Shown piece by piece: positions 1 to 9,382 of a DNA stretch of 64,000 bases. Positions within the stretch are counted from its first letter, which is position 1; every line of letters starts with the position of its first letter. The notes under the pieces are model-generated. The model was given only the letters and a program-made list of their open reading frames with translations. It had not been told where the DNA came from and made no database searches. Position numbers and translations under genes: made by a program. Source of the stretch: Acidobacteriota bacterium (GTDB lineage Bacteria > Acidobacteriota > Blastocatellia > Pyrinomonadales > Pyrinomonadaceae); the NCBI GenBank assembly GCA_019639115.1, contig JAHBSM010000005.1, positions 62,001 through 126,000 on the forward strand, given 5' to 3'.

Positions 1-26
1 GGTGATCCGATCGAGTTAGTGGTCAT
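1..26 (-). CDS. start of a further gene in the exopolysaccharide operon (partial)
   Basis: An ATG at 26-24 on the minus strand follows the glycosyltransferase stop by 10 bases and opens a frame (M-T-T-N-S-I-G-S) that runs off the window edge. A purine-rich stretch (ACAGAGA) precedes it. Only eight codons are visible, so the product cannot be named. Position and spacing suggest the next gene of the same operon. Confidence 0.35.
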
Positions 27-36
27 TCTCTGTGGA

Positions 37-933
37 TCAGGCCGCGTGGCCTCTATCGCGTCGGATGATAAATGAAAACGTTCGCGAGACGAGTTGGCCA
101 AGATAGACCACGTAAGCGACCAGGGCTTTGGGCTTTGACGGGGCCGACTCCCACCGTGCTATGAATTGCCGCTGGAGATTCAACGGATGTCGTCGGTCCC
201 AAAAAAGCGAACGGATCGCCGGCCGCACACCTGCCTTGTGGAGCGGTTTAGGATACGTGTTCGGCTCGCACCAGACATACGCCCGTGGCTCAATCACCAA
301 ACGCCAGCCACGCTTCGCAAATCGAGCCATCCATTGGGCATCACCCCAACCATGTGGAAACCGCTTCTCATCCATCAGTCCGCATTCGCGGATCGCGTCG
401 GCAGGGACAAGTACGCAATTGCCTACGATACACTCAACGTCGAAAATACTCTGAGGGACCGTAAAAGCGGTGAGATCATCCGGTATCTGCCAACCGCCCT
501 TAAGTGTTTCCCACACCTGTCCGACCTGAAAGACCCTGTGAGGTTCATTCCACAACAACAGCAGTGCTCCGACTATTGTCCGGGGATTCTCGGACGCCGC
601 AGCGACCAATCTGCGCAGGAACTGCTCGTGAAAGACCGCGTCGTCGTTCATCGTGACGATGTGGTCCGGTTCCCATTCCAATGCCGCCTCAATGCCGCGG
701 TTCGTACCTGCGGCGTAATGGAGGGTTCCGTCGCCTTTTATCAGGGTCACGTCTGGGAACGCGGCAGCTATCGCATCAGCTGTCCCGTCTGTCGAGCCAT
801 CATCGACGATGAATATCCTGACATCGAGCCCGGTCTTGTCGATCTTGCTCAAGCTCCGAAGCCCCTGAAGCGTGATCTCCCGGCGATTGTACACCGGAAT
901 AACGAGCGCGACCTTTGTGGCCTTATCCGCCAT
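37..933 (-). CDS. glycosyltransferase family 2
   Basis: Predicted GT-A-fold glycosyltransferase of about 298 aa that would add a sugar to a lipid-linked or growing polysaccharide at the cytoplasmic membrane. The N-terminus (LVIPVYNRRE) and VDDGS (residues 43-47) form the nucleotide-binding part, NDD (96-98) is the DxD-like metal site, and WGD (196-198) matches the acceptor-side motif of family 2 enzymes. There is no membrane segment. I chose the ATG at 933 because the frame upstream overlaps the epimerase gene and resembles no protein. It lies 16 bases after that gene, in the same operon as the BY-kinase and Wza-like genes, so a role in exopolysaccharide assembly is likely. Donor and acceptor sugars cannot be read from sequence. 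Confidence 0.9.
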   Translation of the reverse strand: MADKATKVALVIPVYNRREITLQGLRSLSKIDKTGLDVRIFIVDDGSTDGTADAIAAAFPDVTLIKGDGTLHYAAGTNRGIEAALEWEPDHIVTMNDDAVFHEQFLRRLVAAASENPRTIVGALLLLWNEPHRVFQVGQVWETLKGGWQIPDDLTAFTVPQSIFDVECIVGNCVLVPADAIRECGLMDEKRFPHGWGDAQWMARFAKRGWRLVIEPRAYVWCEPNTYPKPLHKAGVRPAIRSLFWDRRHPLNLQRQFIARWESAPSKPKALVAYVVYLGQLVSRTFSFIIRRDRGHAA

Positions 934-949
934 TTCCGTGCGAACCGAA

Positions 950-1948
950 TCAGGCGGAGGCCGTGCTTTCGGAGTTTGCGTAAGATTCGCTGACCTGTTG
1001 CTCGATCCAGCGATAGGTAATGGCCAGGCCCTCTTCCAGCGAGACAGACGGCTCCCATCCGAGTACTTCGCGCAGCTTGGTGTTATCTGAGTTCCTGCCG
1101 CGTACGCCCTGCGGACCGTCGATGTGTTTTTTGTCGATCGAGATGCCGGCGATCTCGGCAACGATGTCAGCTAGTTGATTTATGGATACCATTCGATCCT
1201 GACCCAGATTGAGCGGTTCGCGAAAATCGGAACGCATCAGCCGATATATGCCCTCGACGCAATCGGAGATGTAGCAGAATGATCTCGTCTGTTCGCCGTC
1301 TCCCCAGATCTCGACGACGGGGTCGCCGGTCAGTTTAGCGGTTGCAACCTTGCGGCACATCGCCGCCGGGGCCTTTTCGCGGCCGCCTTCCCAAGTTCCC
1401 TTCTCACCAAAGATATTATGGAATCTGACGGTTCGTGTCTCCATTCCGTAATCCTCGTGATAATGGAGGCACAGCCGCTCAGAGACGAGTTTTTCCCATC
1501 CATAGGCGTCTTGCGGCATTGCCGGATAGGCATCCTCTTCCTTGAGCGGGGTCACGTTCGTATCTTCCTGCAGAAACTCCGGATATACGCAGGCAGAACT
1601 CGTATATAGATATCGCTTTGCTCCGTTCTCACGAGCCGCGTCAAGCGTATGCAGGTTAATGAGCGAATTGTTATAGAGTATCTGAGCGTGATGCGACGAA
1701 ATGAAACCCATCCCGCCCATGTCTGCAGCGAGAGCGTAGACCTCATCGATGCCGTCTGTCGCGGACAGACAATTTTCCCATCGGCGTAGATCTAGCAGCT
1801 TGAATTCGTCGGCATCTGATGCGCCGAATTCGGGGTATTTGATGTCAACGCCGCGAACCCAATAGCCTTTCTCTCTCAAGAAGGTCACGAGATGGCTGCC
1901 GATAAAGCCGCCGGCACCTGTGACCAGCACTTTCGTTTTGTCACTCAT
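950..1948 (-). CDS. NAD-dependent epimerase, GDP-mannose 3,5-epimerase-like
   Basis: Extended short-chain dehydrogenase/reductase of 332 aa. The Rossmann motif TGAGGFIG is at 10-17 and the catalytic Tyr-Lys pair is Y149 and K153 (YGWEK). The stretches MGGMGF (78-82) and SSACVYPEF (117-125) are characteristic of plant and bacterial GDP-mannose 3,5-epimerases, with Cys120 in the place of the family's catalytic Cys. The expected product is therefore GDP-L-galactose or GDP-L-gulose for the polysaccharide made by this operon. Related SDR epimerases acting on other NDP-sugars cannot be excluded. It sits 27 bases downstream of the tyrosine autokinase and directly upstream of the glycosyltransferase. 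Confidence 0.88.
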   Translation of the reverse strand: MSDKTKVLVTGAGGFIGSHLVTFLREKGYWVRGVDIKYPEFGASDADEFKLLDLRRWENCLSATDGIDEVYALAADMGGMGFISSHHAQILYNNSLINLHTLDAARENGAKRYLYTSSACVYPEFLQEDTNVTPLKEEDAYPAMPQDAYGWEKLVSERLCLHYHEDYGMETRTVRFHNIFGEKGTWEGGREKAPAAMCRKVATAKLTGDPVVEIWGDGEQTRSFCYISDCVEGIYRLMRSDFREPLNLGQDRMVSINQLADIVAEIAGISIDKKHIDGPQGVRGRNSDNTKLREVLGWEPSVSLEEGLAITYRWIEQQVSESYANSESTASA

Positions 1949-1975
1949 AGAAATGATAAATTGATCGGGGCAAGG

Positions 1976-4441
1976 TCACGCTTCGTCGGAGTGGCGGTAA
2001 TTGTCCCTGTGGTAATAGCTCTGGTAGTAGTAATTCTCCTGCGAGTTGAGGTTGACATTGTTAAGCACAACGCCGAAAACCTTGGCTCCGATATCGTTAA
2101 GAAGCTGACGTGCCCTGCGGACGACCTGACGCGAACTCTTGCCCGAGTGGACCACAAGTATGACGCCATCCACCATCGAAGCTATCAGCACGCCGTCGGT
2201 GAACGACGCTATCGGCGGCGAATCGACGACGACATGAGTGAAGTCCTTCTGCAGCAGCGTCATTAGATCAGCCATTTGCTGCGAACCGATCAGCTCTGCG
2301 GGGTTCGGCGGTATGGGGCCAGAGGTCAGCAAATGGAGCTTGGTACCAGGGTCCTGCTTGATCGTTTTGCGGATCTGGGCCTCGTTGAGGTCGCTCGACA
2401 ACAGAGTCGATAAGCCCTCGCCGTTCTCGATACTAAATACCGAATGAAGCCTCGGACGACGCATGTCGGCATCGATGATCAGTACTTTGGCACCCGTTTG
2501 AGCCAAACTGATCGCCGTATTGGTCGCCGTCGTCGTCTTTCCTTCGGCTGGAAGGCTCGAAGTGATAAGCAGCGACTTCGGAGCATGCCCGGCGGTCGAA
2601 AGCAGAATGGACGTTCTCAACTGCCGATACGCTTCTGCGAGCGAAGAGCGGGAATCCGCATAGATCAGCAGTTCGGAGCGTTCGCGGTCATTTGGTTCGT
2701 CATTGCCGCCCACAAGCAGGAGCTTGCGTTTAGGCATTGCATCGATACGCGGGATCGCCGCCAGAGCTGGCAGTTGTAGGTAATTCTCGATCTCCTCCGT
2801 CGATTTGATCGTGTCGTCAAGATACTCGAGGAACAGAGCGAGCCCCATACCGAACAGCGTCGATAGGAACAAAGAAGCCAGTACCGTTGTCAGGCGACGC
2901 GGAGAGACCGCAAGGTCAGGCGGCACTGCAGGCTCCGCCAAGCTAATGTTGTTGTCCGAACCTTGAGCGGCAATGTCGTTACCGCTCACCTGCTTTCGCA
3001 GGTTGTCAAGGAATCCTTTGTTGGTGGCAATATTCTGTTCGAGAAGCTTAATATTGACGGCCGCTTGGTTCTGGACGTTGGCCTCACCGAATTGCCGGTT
3101 GAAATCCGCTCTGATCTTATCTTCGTTAGCCTTGGCTTGAAGATATTTTGTCTTGAGGTTCTCAACTATCGTTTTTGAGGTCTTGTCGCGGTATTTCTCA
3201 AGTTCTTCACGAAATTTCGCGACGGCTCGGTCTATCGAATTCTGATAGCTTGTGATCTGAGCGTCGATCTCGCGGATCTCAGGCGCCGACTCCAGATATT
3301 CCTGTAATCTAAGCTCGCGCGTCTGACGAAGGTCCGCGATCTTCTTCATAGTGTCGGCCTGCAGCGTCCGGATCGCGGTCTCTTGATCGGCGAAGAACTT
3401 CTGTCCTTCTTGTTCGGCAAGTGCCTTTAGCCTTTCGGGCGAGTTGGCGACGGCGGTATAGTTAGCCTCCGCATTCTTACGAGCGTTCTCAGCCTCGAGA
3501 AGAGCCTTGTTCAGGCCCGAAAGCCGATCGATGACGATGGTCGTGTCCGGATCGGTCTTCAATATCCCGGCTTCCTGTGTGAGCGCAACGAGTTTCTGTT
3601 CGTCGGACCGGATGTCGGACTGCAGGCTCGCAATGCGTTCCTGTAGAAAATCATTCGTCTTCCTGCTGGTTCCCGAACGCTTTTCCTGATTTTGATTAAT
3701 GAACGTCTCGGCTATTGCATTGGCGACTATTGCCGCAAGCACCGGGTCATTATTCTTGTACGAGATATCGATCAAACGAGTGTCCTTGACCGTGGCCCTC
3801 GATTCGCGTACCGGATCCACGCTGAGATTCCGCTTGATGACCTCAACGAACGGCGTAAGCCTGATCGCTTCCTGGATCTCTTCATTCGTAGCGGCCGATA
3901 GCGTTGAATCTGAATTCAGCGAAAAGCCGTCTCTCGGCGGATCGGAACTCGACAACCCAACTGCCTTCAGGATCGAGCGGATCACCGAGGTCCCGCCCTC
4001 AGTACGCTCCTTTAGAAAATCCTTGTTTGTATCGAGGTTATGTTCCTTTATGACGCGACGCAGCAGCCCGTCGCTCCACAACAATTGAAGTTGGGTATTG
4101 AAGTAAGCGGGATCGGAATTTGTGACCGTTCGCCGGGCATCTGACGTAACGAGATCCGGGTTGACCTGCTCGAGATCTACCTGTACCACCGATTTCGCCT
4201 GGTAAATGTTAGGCTTGCGGGCCATATAAATGGCCGTGAGCGTCGTCATCAGAACTGCGATACCGGCGACGAGCCAAAGGCGTTTGCGAATAGCCCGCCA
4301 ATAATCAAGGAACTGCGACGTCTCGCTGCCCAGCGGACGGTACGATTGATATCGCCCGGGGATGATACCCGGCTCGATCGGCCGTTCAATATCGACCTGT
4401 TCGGATAATGGCGCCGCGATGATCTCGCGATTCTCTTTCAT
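1976..4441 (-). CDS. exopolysaccharide chain-length protein with BY-type tyrosine kinase
   Basis: Inner-membrane polysaccharide co-polymerase fused to a bacterial tyrosine kinase, 821 aa. An N-terminal Wzz domain has a membrane segment at about 55-75, followed by a long helical coiled-coil periplasmic part and a second membrane segment at about 530. The cytoplasmic kinase carries Walker A (AEGKTTTATN, about 630), Walker A' (IIDADMRRP, about 655) and Walker B (VVVDSPP, about 738). The C-terminus is a tyrosine cluster (ENYYYQSYYHRDNY), the usual autophosphorylation tail. Such proteins work with a Wza-like outer-membrane exporter, which is encoded 9 bases upstream. The kinase cycle normally controls polymer length and export. 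All key motifs are present. Confidence 0.95.
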   Translation of the reverse strand: MKENREIIAAPLSEQVDIERPIEPGIIPGRYQSYRPLGSETSQFLDYWRAIRKRLWLVAGIAVLMTTLTAIYMARKPNIYQAKSVVQVDLEQVNPDLVTSDARRTVTNSDPAYFNTQLQLLWSDGLLRRVIKEHNLDTNKDFLKERTEGGTSVIRSILKAVGLSSSDPPRDGFSLNSDSTLSAATNEEIQEAIRLTPFVEVIKRNLSVDPVRESRATVKDTRLIDISYKNNDPVLAAIVANAIAETFINQNQEKRSGTSRKTNDFLQERIASLQSDIRSDEQKLVALTQEAGILKTDPDTTIVIDRLSGLNKALLEAENARKNAEANYTAVANSPERLKALAEQEGQKFFADQETAIRTLQADTMKKIADLRQTRELRLQEYLESAPEIREIDAQITSYQNSIDRAVAKFREELEKYRDKTSKTIVENLKTKYLQAKANEDKIRADFNRQFGEANVQNQAAVNIKLLEQNIATNKGFLDNLRKQVSGNDIAAQGSDNNISLAEPAVPPDLAVSPRRLTTVLASLFLSTLFGMGLALFLEYLDDTIKSTEEIENYLQLPALAAIPRIDAMPKRKLLLVGGNDEPNDRERSELLIYADSRSSLAEAYRQLRTSILLSTAGHAPKSLLITSSLPAEGKTTTATNTAISLAQTGAKVLIIDADMRRPRLHSVFSIENGEGLSTLLSSDLNEAQIRKTIKQDPGTKLHLLTSGPIPPNPAELIGSQQMADLMTLLQKDFTHVVVDSPPIASFTDGVLIASMVDGVILVVHSGKSSRQVVRRARQLLNDIGAKVFGVVLNNVNLNSQENYYYQSYYHRDNYRHSDEA

Positions 4442-4450
4442 ACTGGATCT

Positions 4451-5428
4451 CTACGGTACCGGAACACCGCGTGCGATGATGCTGGGCAAACCGTTGGTTA
4501 TTGCGTTCTTGAATCCGACAAGGATGTCTTTCGTTCGGTCCTTTGAGACTGCGACGATATCATTAGGTTCCAGGATCGGATCCTTTGCGCGTCGCTTCTC
4601 GATCTCTCCCAGGTTGACCACTATGTCTTCCGGCTCCCGGCCCGGGCCGCGTTGCCGGATGATCCGCACCTCAGACCTGTCCGTAGCCGGTTTCAAGCCT
4701 TCGGCCGTTGCAATAGCTTGCGTAAGCGTTATCGGTTCACGTACTTCAACGGGGCCGGGCTTTATCACATTGCCATAAACGTAGATGATATCGGCCTTCA
4801 GGACCGAAATGACGTCGCCCGGGCGCATTTTCATCGAGACCTTGCCTTCCTGGACGTCTCTGATCTTGAAGGACATGAACGACTCGTCGGCCGCAGCGTT
4901 CGCATCCTGGCAAGCGGAGACGCTGCCGCCCCGCACAACGAATAGACGCGTACCCGATTCTTTGTTCGGCCCGCCCGCGAGCGCCAGCAGTTGGAGTAGA
5001 TTCATCTCGCGGCTAACAAAGAAGCTGCCTGGCTTCTCGACCGCGCCTATCACTGCCATCGACTGCGATCGTTGTTCTGCGACCGTGACGTTGACCTGCG
5101 GGTCGCGAAGGTGGCCGACCTTATACGCAGCTTCGATATCGCGAGCCAACTCACGCTCGGTCTTGCATACAGCCGAAATGGGCTTGTCGAGTCGGTACAG
5201 GTAGATCATGCCGTCGGGATTGACTGAGGCACGTATGTTGAGCTCCGGATGGCGAAACACCTGCACATCCAAAACATCCTGCAGCCCGATGCGGTACCTA
5301 TCGTCGCGCGAAGCCTGGAGCCCAGTCGGGCCATTGCTCGGCGGCAGCGTCGGCTCCTGAGCGGCCAAAACCACATGCCAAATGACAATAACAAGGGCGG
5401 CCACGATCAAGCGATTTGTTCTCATCAA
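4451..5428 (-). CDS. polysaccharide export protein, Wza/SLBB family
   Basis: Secreted 325-aa protein with a signal peptide (about 1-22, ending VVLAAQ), a poly-export domain beginning about residue 45 (YRIGLQDVLDVQVFRHPEL) and SLBB domains (AVIGAVEKPGSFFV, VYGNVIKPGPVEV). It is expected to build the periplasmic and outer-membrane channel for capsule or exopolysaccharide export with the Wzz/BY-kinase downstream. No lipobox Cys is seen, so unlike classical Wza it may not be a lipoprotein. It is the first gene of the visible minus-strand operon and lies divergent to mutS. Confidence 0.93.
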   Translation of the reverse strand: MMRTNRLIVAALVIVIWHVVLAAQEPTLPPSNGPTGLQASRDDRYRIGLQDVLDVQVFRHPELNIRASVNPDGMIYLYRLDKPISAVCKTERELARDIEAAYKVGHLRDPQVNVTVAEQRSQSMAVIGAVEKPGSFFVSREMNLLQLLALAGGPNKESGTRLFVVRGGSVSACQDANAAADESFMSFKIRDVQEGKVSMKMRPGDVISVLKADIIYVYGNVIKPGPVEVREPITLTQAIATAEGLKPATDRSEVRIIRQRGPGREPEDIVVNLGEIEKRRAKDPILEPNDIVAVSKDRTKDILVGFKNAITNGLPSIIARGVPVP

Positions 5429-5589
5429 ATTCTCTCCACGATCAAAATACGATACGGGGGAAGAGCTCCATTGCAGTCAGGCGATCCGCAAACGATTATC
5501 TTACACAATAATAAGGGCTTTTGGAAACAAGGCGTTTTGAAACTTCTGATGTTTTCGCTAAACTCAGATTCCTATCACTCGATCCGGCT

Positions 5590-8238
5590 ATGGATAATGC
5601 CACGCCAATGCTCCGGCAGTATTTGGAGATCAAAAAGCAGTACCCGGGCACCATTCTGTTCTTTCGGCTCGGCGATTTCTACGAAATGTTCAACGAGGAC
5701 GCGATCGTAGGCTCGCGAGAGCTCGAGATCACGCTGACTGCCCGGCAAAAGGACACGCCAAACCCGATCCCGATGTGCGGTGTCCCCTATCATGCCGCTG
5801 CGGGATATATCGCCCGGCTCGTGCGAAAGGGATTTCGTGTAGCTATATGTGAACAAGCCGAAGAAGCAAAAAAAGGCGTGAAACTGGTCCGCCGCGAGGT
5901 TGTTCGCGTCATAACGCCCGGAACCGCGATCGACCCGCAATTGACGGAGCAGCGCGAACCGATTTACATTGCCGCACTCGACGGCAGCGACAATATCTGG
6001 GCTGCGGCACTGATGGAGCTTTCAGCAGGCCGCCTTAGCGTTCTTCAATCCGAAGGCCCGGATGCTATTCAGCGTATAAGCGAACAGGTGGGGGCTTTTT
6101 CACCCAAGGAGCTGATTTGCGATCGTAAAAGCGAGACGGCCGTTCGGGCAGCATTCAATTTAGCGGAGTCCGATGATTCGGCGCTCTTCCCTGAACAGCC
6201 TGAATCGAAGACGCGTGATCTGCTCTTGACTGTCCGAGAGGATCACTCGGATGCGGCAGCAGGCGAAGAGCGGCTCAAGGATCATTTCGGTGTCGCGACT
6301 CTGGAATCATTTGGGATCGCGGGCAAGGTCCACGCCATTTCTGCCGCTGCGGCCTGCCTTTCATACGCTCGCGAGACCCAAATGGCTTCGGCCGATCATA
6401 TTACCGACATCGAGTATCTGGAAGCGGCCGACCACATGATCCTAGATCCGGTCACGCTCGAGAATCTGGAGCTTGTCGAATCGCGCAATCGATCGGGCAC
6501 TCTTTTCTCGCTAATTGACGAAACGGTCACGGGTATGGGTTCGCGACTTCTGCGCGGCTGGCTCTTGCGGCCTTCTCTCAAGCGAAGCGAGATACAGACA
6601 CGTCAGGGCGCGGTTTCTGAGTTGAGCGACACGATCTTACGAGAACGTCTACGTTTCCTAATGAAAGCGATGGGAGATCTGGAACGGCTTCTCGGTCGCC
6701 TCAATCTAGGGACCGCTACGCCTCGAGACATTGTTGCTCTTCGCAACGCGCTTGAACGTACGCCTGACCTCCACGAAGCTCTTTCGGACGCGCAGTCACT
6801 TCTGCTGCAGGTATTGGCGGAGAACATATACGACCTGCCGGATCTGGTGGATCTCATCTCATCAGCGATCTCTGACGAGCCGCCGGTCAATCTCGCAGAC
6901 GGCCATGTAATTAAGGAAGGATTCAACGCGGAACTCGACGAGCTCCGATCGATCTCGACAAATGCCAAGCAGACCATTGCGGGTTTTGAATCCGAGGAAC
7001 GTATCCGGACAGGGATCACGAGTCTCAAGGTCCGATTCAATAACGTCTTTGGCTACTATATCGAGGTGCCTAAGGCACAGATACTCCGCGTCCCGGAAGG
7101 CTATGAACGACGACAGACCCTGGCCAACGCCGAGAGATACACGACGCCCGAACTCAAAGAATGGGAGCAGAAGGTGCTATCTGCCGAGGACCGGATAATT
7201 AGGCTGGAAGCGGACCTTTTTCACGAGGTTCGCGACCGAGCAAGGTCAGAAACAAGAAGGATAAGCTCTACGGCTCGTGCCGTCGCGACGCTCGATGCCC
7301 TGGCAGCCCTGGCCGAGACCGCTTCGCACCGCAATTATGTATGTCCGGTGCTGCATGATGGCGATCTTCTGGAGATCCGGCATGGAAGGCATCCGGTGGT
7401 CGAGGCTTCACTTCGCGACAATTTTGTTCCGAACGATGTCCTAATGAATAACTCGACCGATCGGCTGCTGATAATTACCGGAGCGAATATGGGCGGTAAA
7501 TCAACGATCCTCCGCCAGATCGCACTTATTCAGGTTCTGGCACAGATCGGGTCGTTCGTCCCGGCAGCGGCCGCCAAACTTCCTATCGTGGATCGCATCT
7601 GGACACGGGTCGGAGCTTCAGACGACCTCGCATCGGGTCGCTCGACCTTTATGGTCGAAATGTCCGAGACTGCGGCGATCTTGCGGAATGCAACTCCCAG
7701 GAGCCTGGTTGTACTGGACGAGATCGGACGCGGGACCTCGACCTTTGATGGATTATCGATAGCGTGGGCCGTGGCCGAGTATCTGCATGATTCGCCTGAA
7801 CACGCGGCTAAGACGATCTTTGCGACTCACTATCACGAACTCACGGAGCTGGCCGAAGCATTGAAAGGAGCAAGGAACTATCAGATAACTGCGACAGAAA
7901 ACGACGGTGAGATAGTCTTTTTCCACAAGCTGCAGCCGGGAGCAGCCTCGAAGTCATACGGTATCGCGGTCGCTAAGCTCGCCGGAATTCCGCGGTCCGT
8001 GGTGGAACGCGCGCGTGAAGTGCTGAGCAGATTGGAGCAATACGAACTCGCAGTATTTGGCGATAATGCGCCGAAAGGCATCGACAAAGCAGCGTCGAAG
8101 AAAGAAGCGGCACAAGCTTCACTTTTTTCCGTTGTCAACGATGCTGTCATTGACGAGATAAGAAACACGGACATTTCCGGGCTTTCGTCGGACGAAGCCC
8201 ACAGACTCCTTGTTTCCGTAAAGGAACGCCTGATCTAA
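5590..8238 (+). CDS. mutS: DNA mismatch repair protein MutS
   Basis: Mismatch-recognition ATPase of methyl-independent or methyl-directed repair, about 882 aa. The N-terminal mismatch-binding Phe-x-Glu is present (GDFYEMF, about residue 30). Connector, lever and clamp domains follow, then the ABC ATPase with Walker A (GANMGGKST, about 632-640), Walker B (VVLDEIGRGTSTFDG) and the terminal FATHYHELTEL motif. The frame is open from a TTG at 5521, but the ATG at 5590 (MDNATPMLRQ) matches normal MutS N-termini and I use it. No mutL is visible in the window. The length is normal for MutS1, and the C-terminal Smr domain of MutS2 is absent. Confidence 0.97.
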   Translation: MDNATPMLRQYLEIKKQYPGTILFFRLGDFYEMFNEDAIVGSRELEITLTARQKDTPNPIPMCGVPYHAAAGYIARLVRKGFRVAICEQAEEAKKGVKLVRREVVRVITPGTAIDPQLTEQREPIYIAALDGSDNIWAAALMELSAGRLSVLQSEGPDAIQRISEQVGAFSPKELICDRKSETAVRAAFNLAESDDSALFPEQPESKTRDLLLTVREDHSDAAAGEERLKDHFGVATLESFGIAGKVHAISAAAACLSYARETQMASADHITDIEYLEAADHMILDPVTLENLELVESRNRSGTLFSLIDETVTGMGSRLLRGWLLRPSLKRSEIQTRQGAVSELSDTILRERLRFLMKAMGDLERLLGRLNLGTATPRDIVALRNALERTPDLHEALSDAQSLLLQVLAENIYDLPDLVDLISSAISDEPPVNLADGHVIKEGFNAELDELRSISTNAKQTIAGFESEERIRTGITSLKVRFNNVFGYYIEVPKAQILRVPEGYERRQTLANAERYTTPELKEWEQKVLSAEDRIIRLEADLFHEVRDRARSETRRISSTARAVATLDALAALAETASHRNYVCPVLHDGDLLEIRHGRHPVVEASLRDNFVPNDVLMNNSTDRLLIITGANMGGKSTILRQIALIQVLAQIGSFVPAAAAKLPIVDRIWTRVGASDDLASGRSTFMVEMSETAAILRNATPRSLVVLDEIGRGTSTFDGLSIAWAVAEYLHDSPEHAAKTIFATHYHELTELAEALKGARNYQITATENDGEIVFFHKLQPGAASKSYGIAVAKLAGIPRSVVERAREVLSRLEQYELAVFGDNAPKGIDKAASKKEAAQASLFSVVNDAVIDEIRNTDISGLSSDEAHRLLVSVKERLI

Positions 8239-8241
8239 CTG

Positions 8242-9285
8242 CTAAAGCTGCCGTGATCGAACACGTGTGGACGGCGAGATCGTCAACGCAAATGAGCCCC
8301 CAACATACGAAGCCTCGACGTCGGCCCCTTCGACAACCTTTCCGAACACTGTACTCCTGTCATTCGAGATGCTGGCAACCGCGGCCTCAAGCCAACTGTC
8401 GCGTTCCTCCCATTTCGGGAAAACGTTTCGCAGCAGCAGTTTGACCGTCGCCAGACTCTTGGGCGACGGCCTGCCGGAGCCTGAAACGGCGATGGTTAGG
8501 CGGACATTGGCCTCGGCTACTTCCTTTTCGGTTCCGAAGATCGTCAGCCGAATACTTTTATCTTTTGAGACCCCTTCCCATTTTGCTTCGGCCACGGTCG
8601 AAGAAACAATTGCGACCGGGACCACCTTATCGAATCCTTCAGTCAGGGCTTTCAGAGACAAACCGAGTCCGTCCTCCGACTTTGCAAATGACAGCGAATT
8701 CCGAGTTTGCCCCCCGAACCACACTGAAGCAAAGCCTCCTGAAACGGCGACTCCGACGGCATCCCATGAGTATGGCTCAAATTCGTCGCGGTTCAGCAAT
8801 ATCAAACTATGCAGCCTGCTTCGGCTCCAGGCTTCGACCGCAGCCCCGGCGGTTACTTTGGCATTACTGGTGAAATACAGCACCTCGTAGGCATTCCCTT
8901 TGTAGTCCAGGCCGAATCGGCGAGGTGCTTCATTAAGGCACGGAAGCGTCCCGAGTTCGTTGGGGTCGTAACGGCAATTGCTCCAACTGTGAGTCAGCGT
9001 TCGCATGTTCAATTTCAGATCCAGCAAGCGCCTGTTTGCGAGTATGCTGAGCGCGTTAGAGAGTGCCGGCGTTTCAACGTTTGACGCGTGTCGATATTTG
9101 ACGATCTCAGAATATAGAGCCCGTTCTTCATCGCTTACCGCATCGCCATTGCAGGCTTTGGCTGTAAACAATGTTCTCGCGTCGCAATTCACTTGCGAAT
9201 ACAAGGATTGCGAGAATATGAACAGAAGACCGAAAAGTATGCAGAGATGCGTATGACGCTTGAGGATCAGAACCGCGGATCGCAT
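8242..9285 (-). CDS. secreted CAP (SCP/PR-1-like) domain protein
   Basis: Exported protein of about 347 aa with an N-terminal hydrophobic signal (ILFGLLFIFSQSLYSQ) followed by a CAP domain. The region ALYSEIVKYRHASNV, the pocket residues H in LTHSW, E in AYEVLYF and H in SRLHSLILLN, and the strand WDAVGVAVSGG match the Cys-rich-secretory/antigen-5/PR-1 fold. Bacterial CAP proteins are secreted, and many bind lipids or act near the envelope. The C-terminal 150 residues are an unassigned beta-rich extension. The frame is open further upstream, but the ATG at 9285 places the signal peptide at the N-terminus. It is convergent with mutS (3-base gap) and divergent from nagZ. Confidence 0.75.
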   Translation of the reverse strand: MRSAVLILKRHTHLCILFGLLFIFSQSLYSQVNCDARTLFTAKACNGDAVSDEERALYSEIVKYRHASNVETPALSNALSILANRRLLDLKLNMRTLTHSWSNCRYDPNELGTLPCLNEAPRRFGLDYKGNAYEVLYFTSNAKVTAGAAVEAWSRSRLHSLILLNRDEFEPYSWDAVGVAVSGGFASVWFGGQTRNSLSFAKSEDGLGLSLKALTEGFDKVVPVAIVSSTVAEAKWEGVSKDKSIRLTIFGTEKEVAEANVRLTIAVSGSGRPSPKSLATVKLLLRNVFPKWEERDSWLEAAVASISNDRSTVFGKVVEGADVEASYVGGSFALTISPSTRVRSRQL

Positions 9286-9382
9286 CGGTCGATAATAACA
9301 CGAACGGGATAGCTCGGTTCCCTGTCCGCCCGTCGTTTGATATGATTCGAAAAAAGGATCTGGCCTCACCTCAAGTCGTCGA

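Noticed and set aside
166-993. 275-codon plus-strand open frame over the glycosyltransferase
   Set aside because: Antisense to a clear family-2 glycosyltransferase; no ribosome site and no domain.
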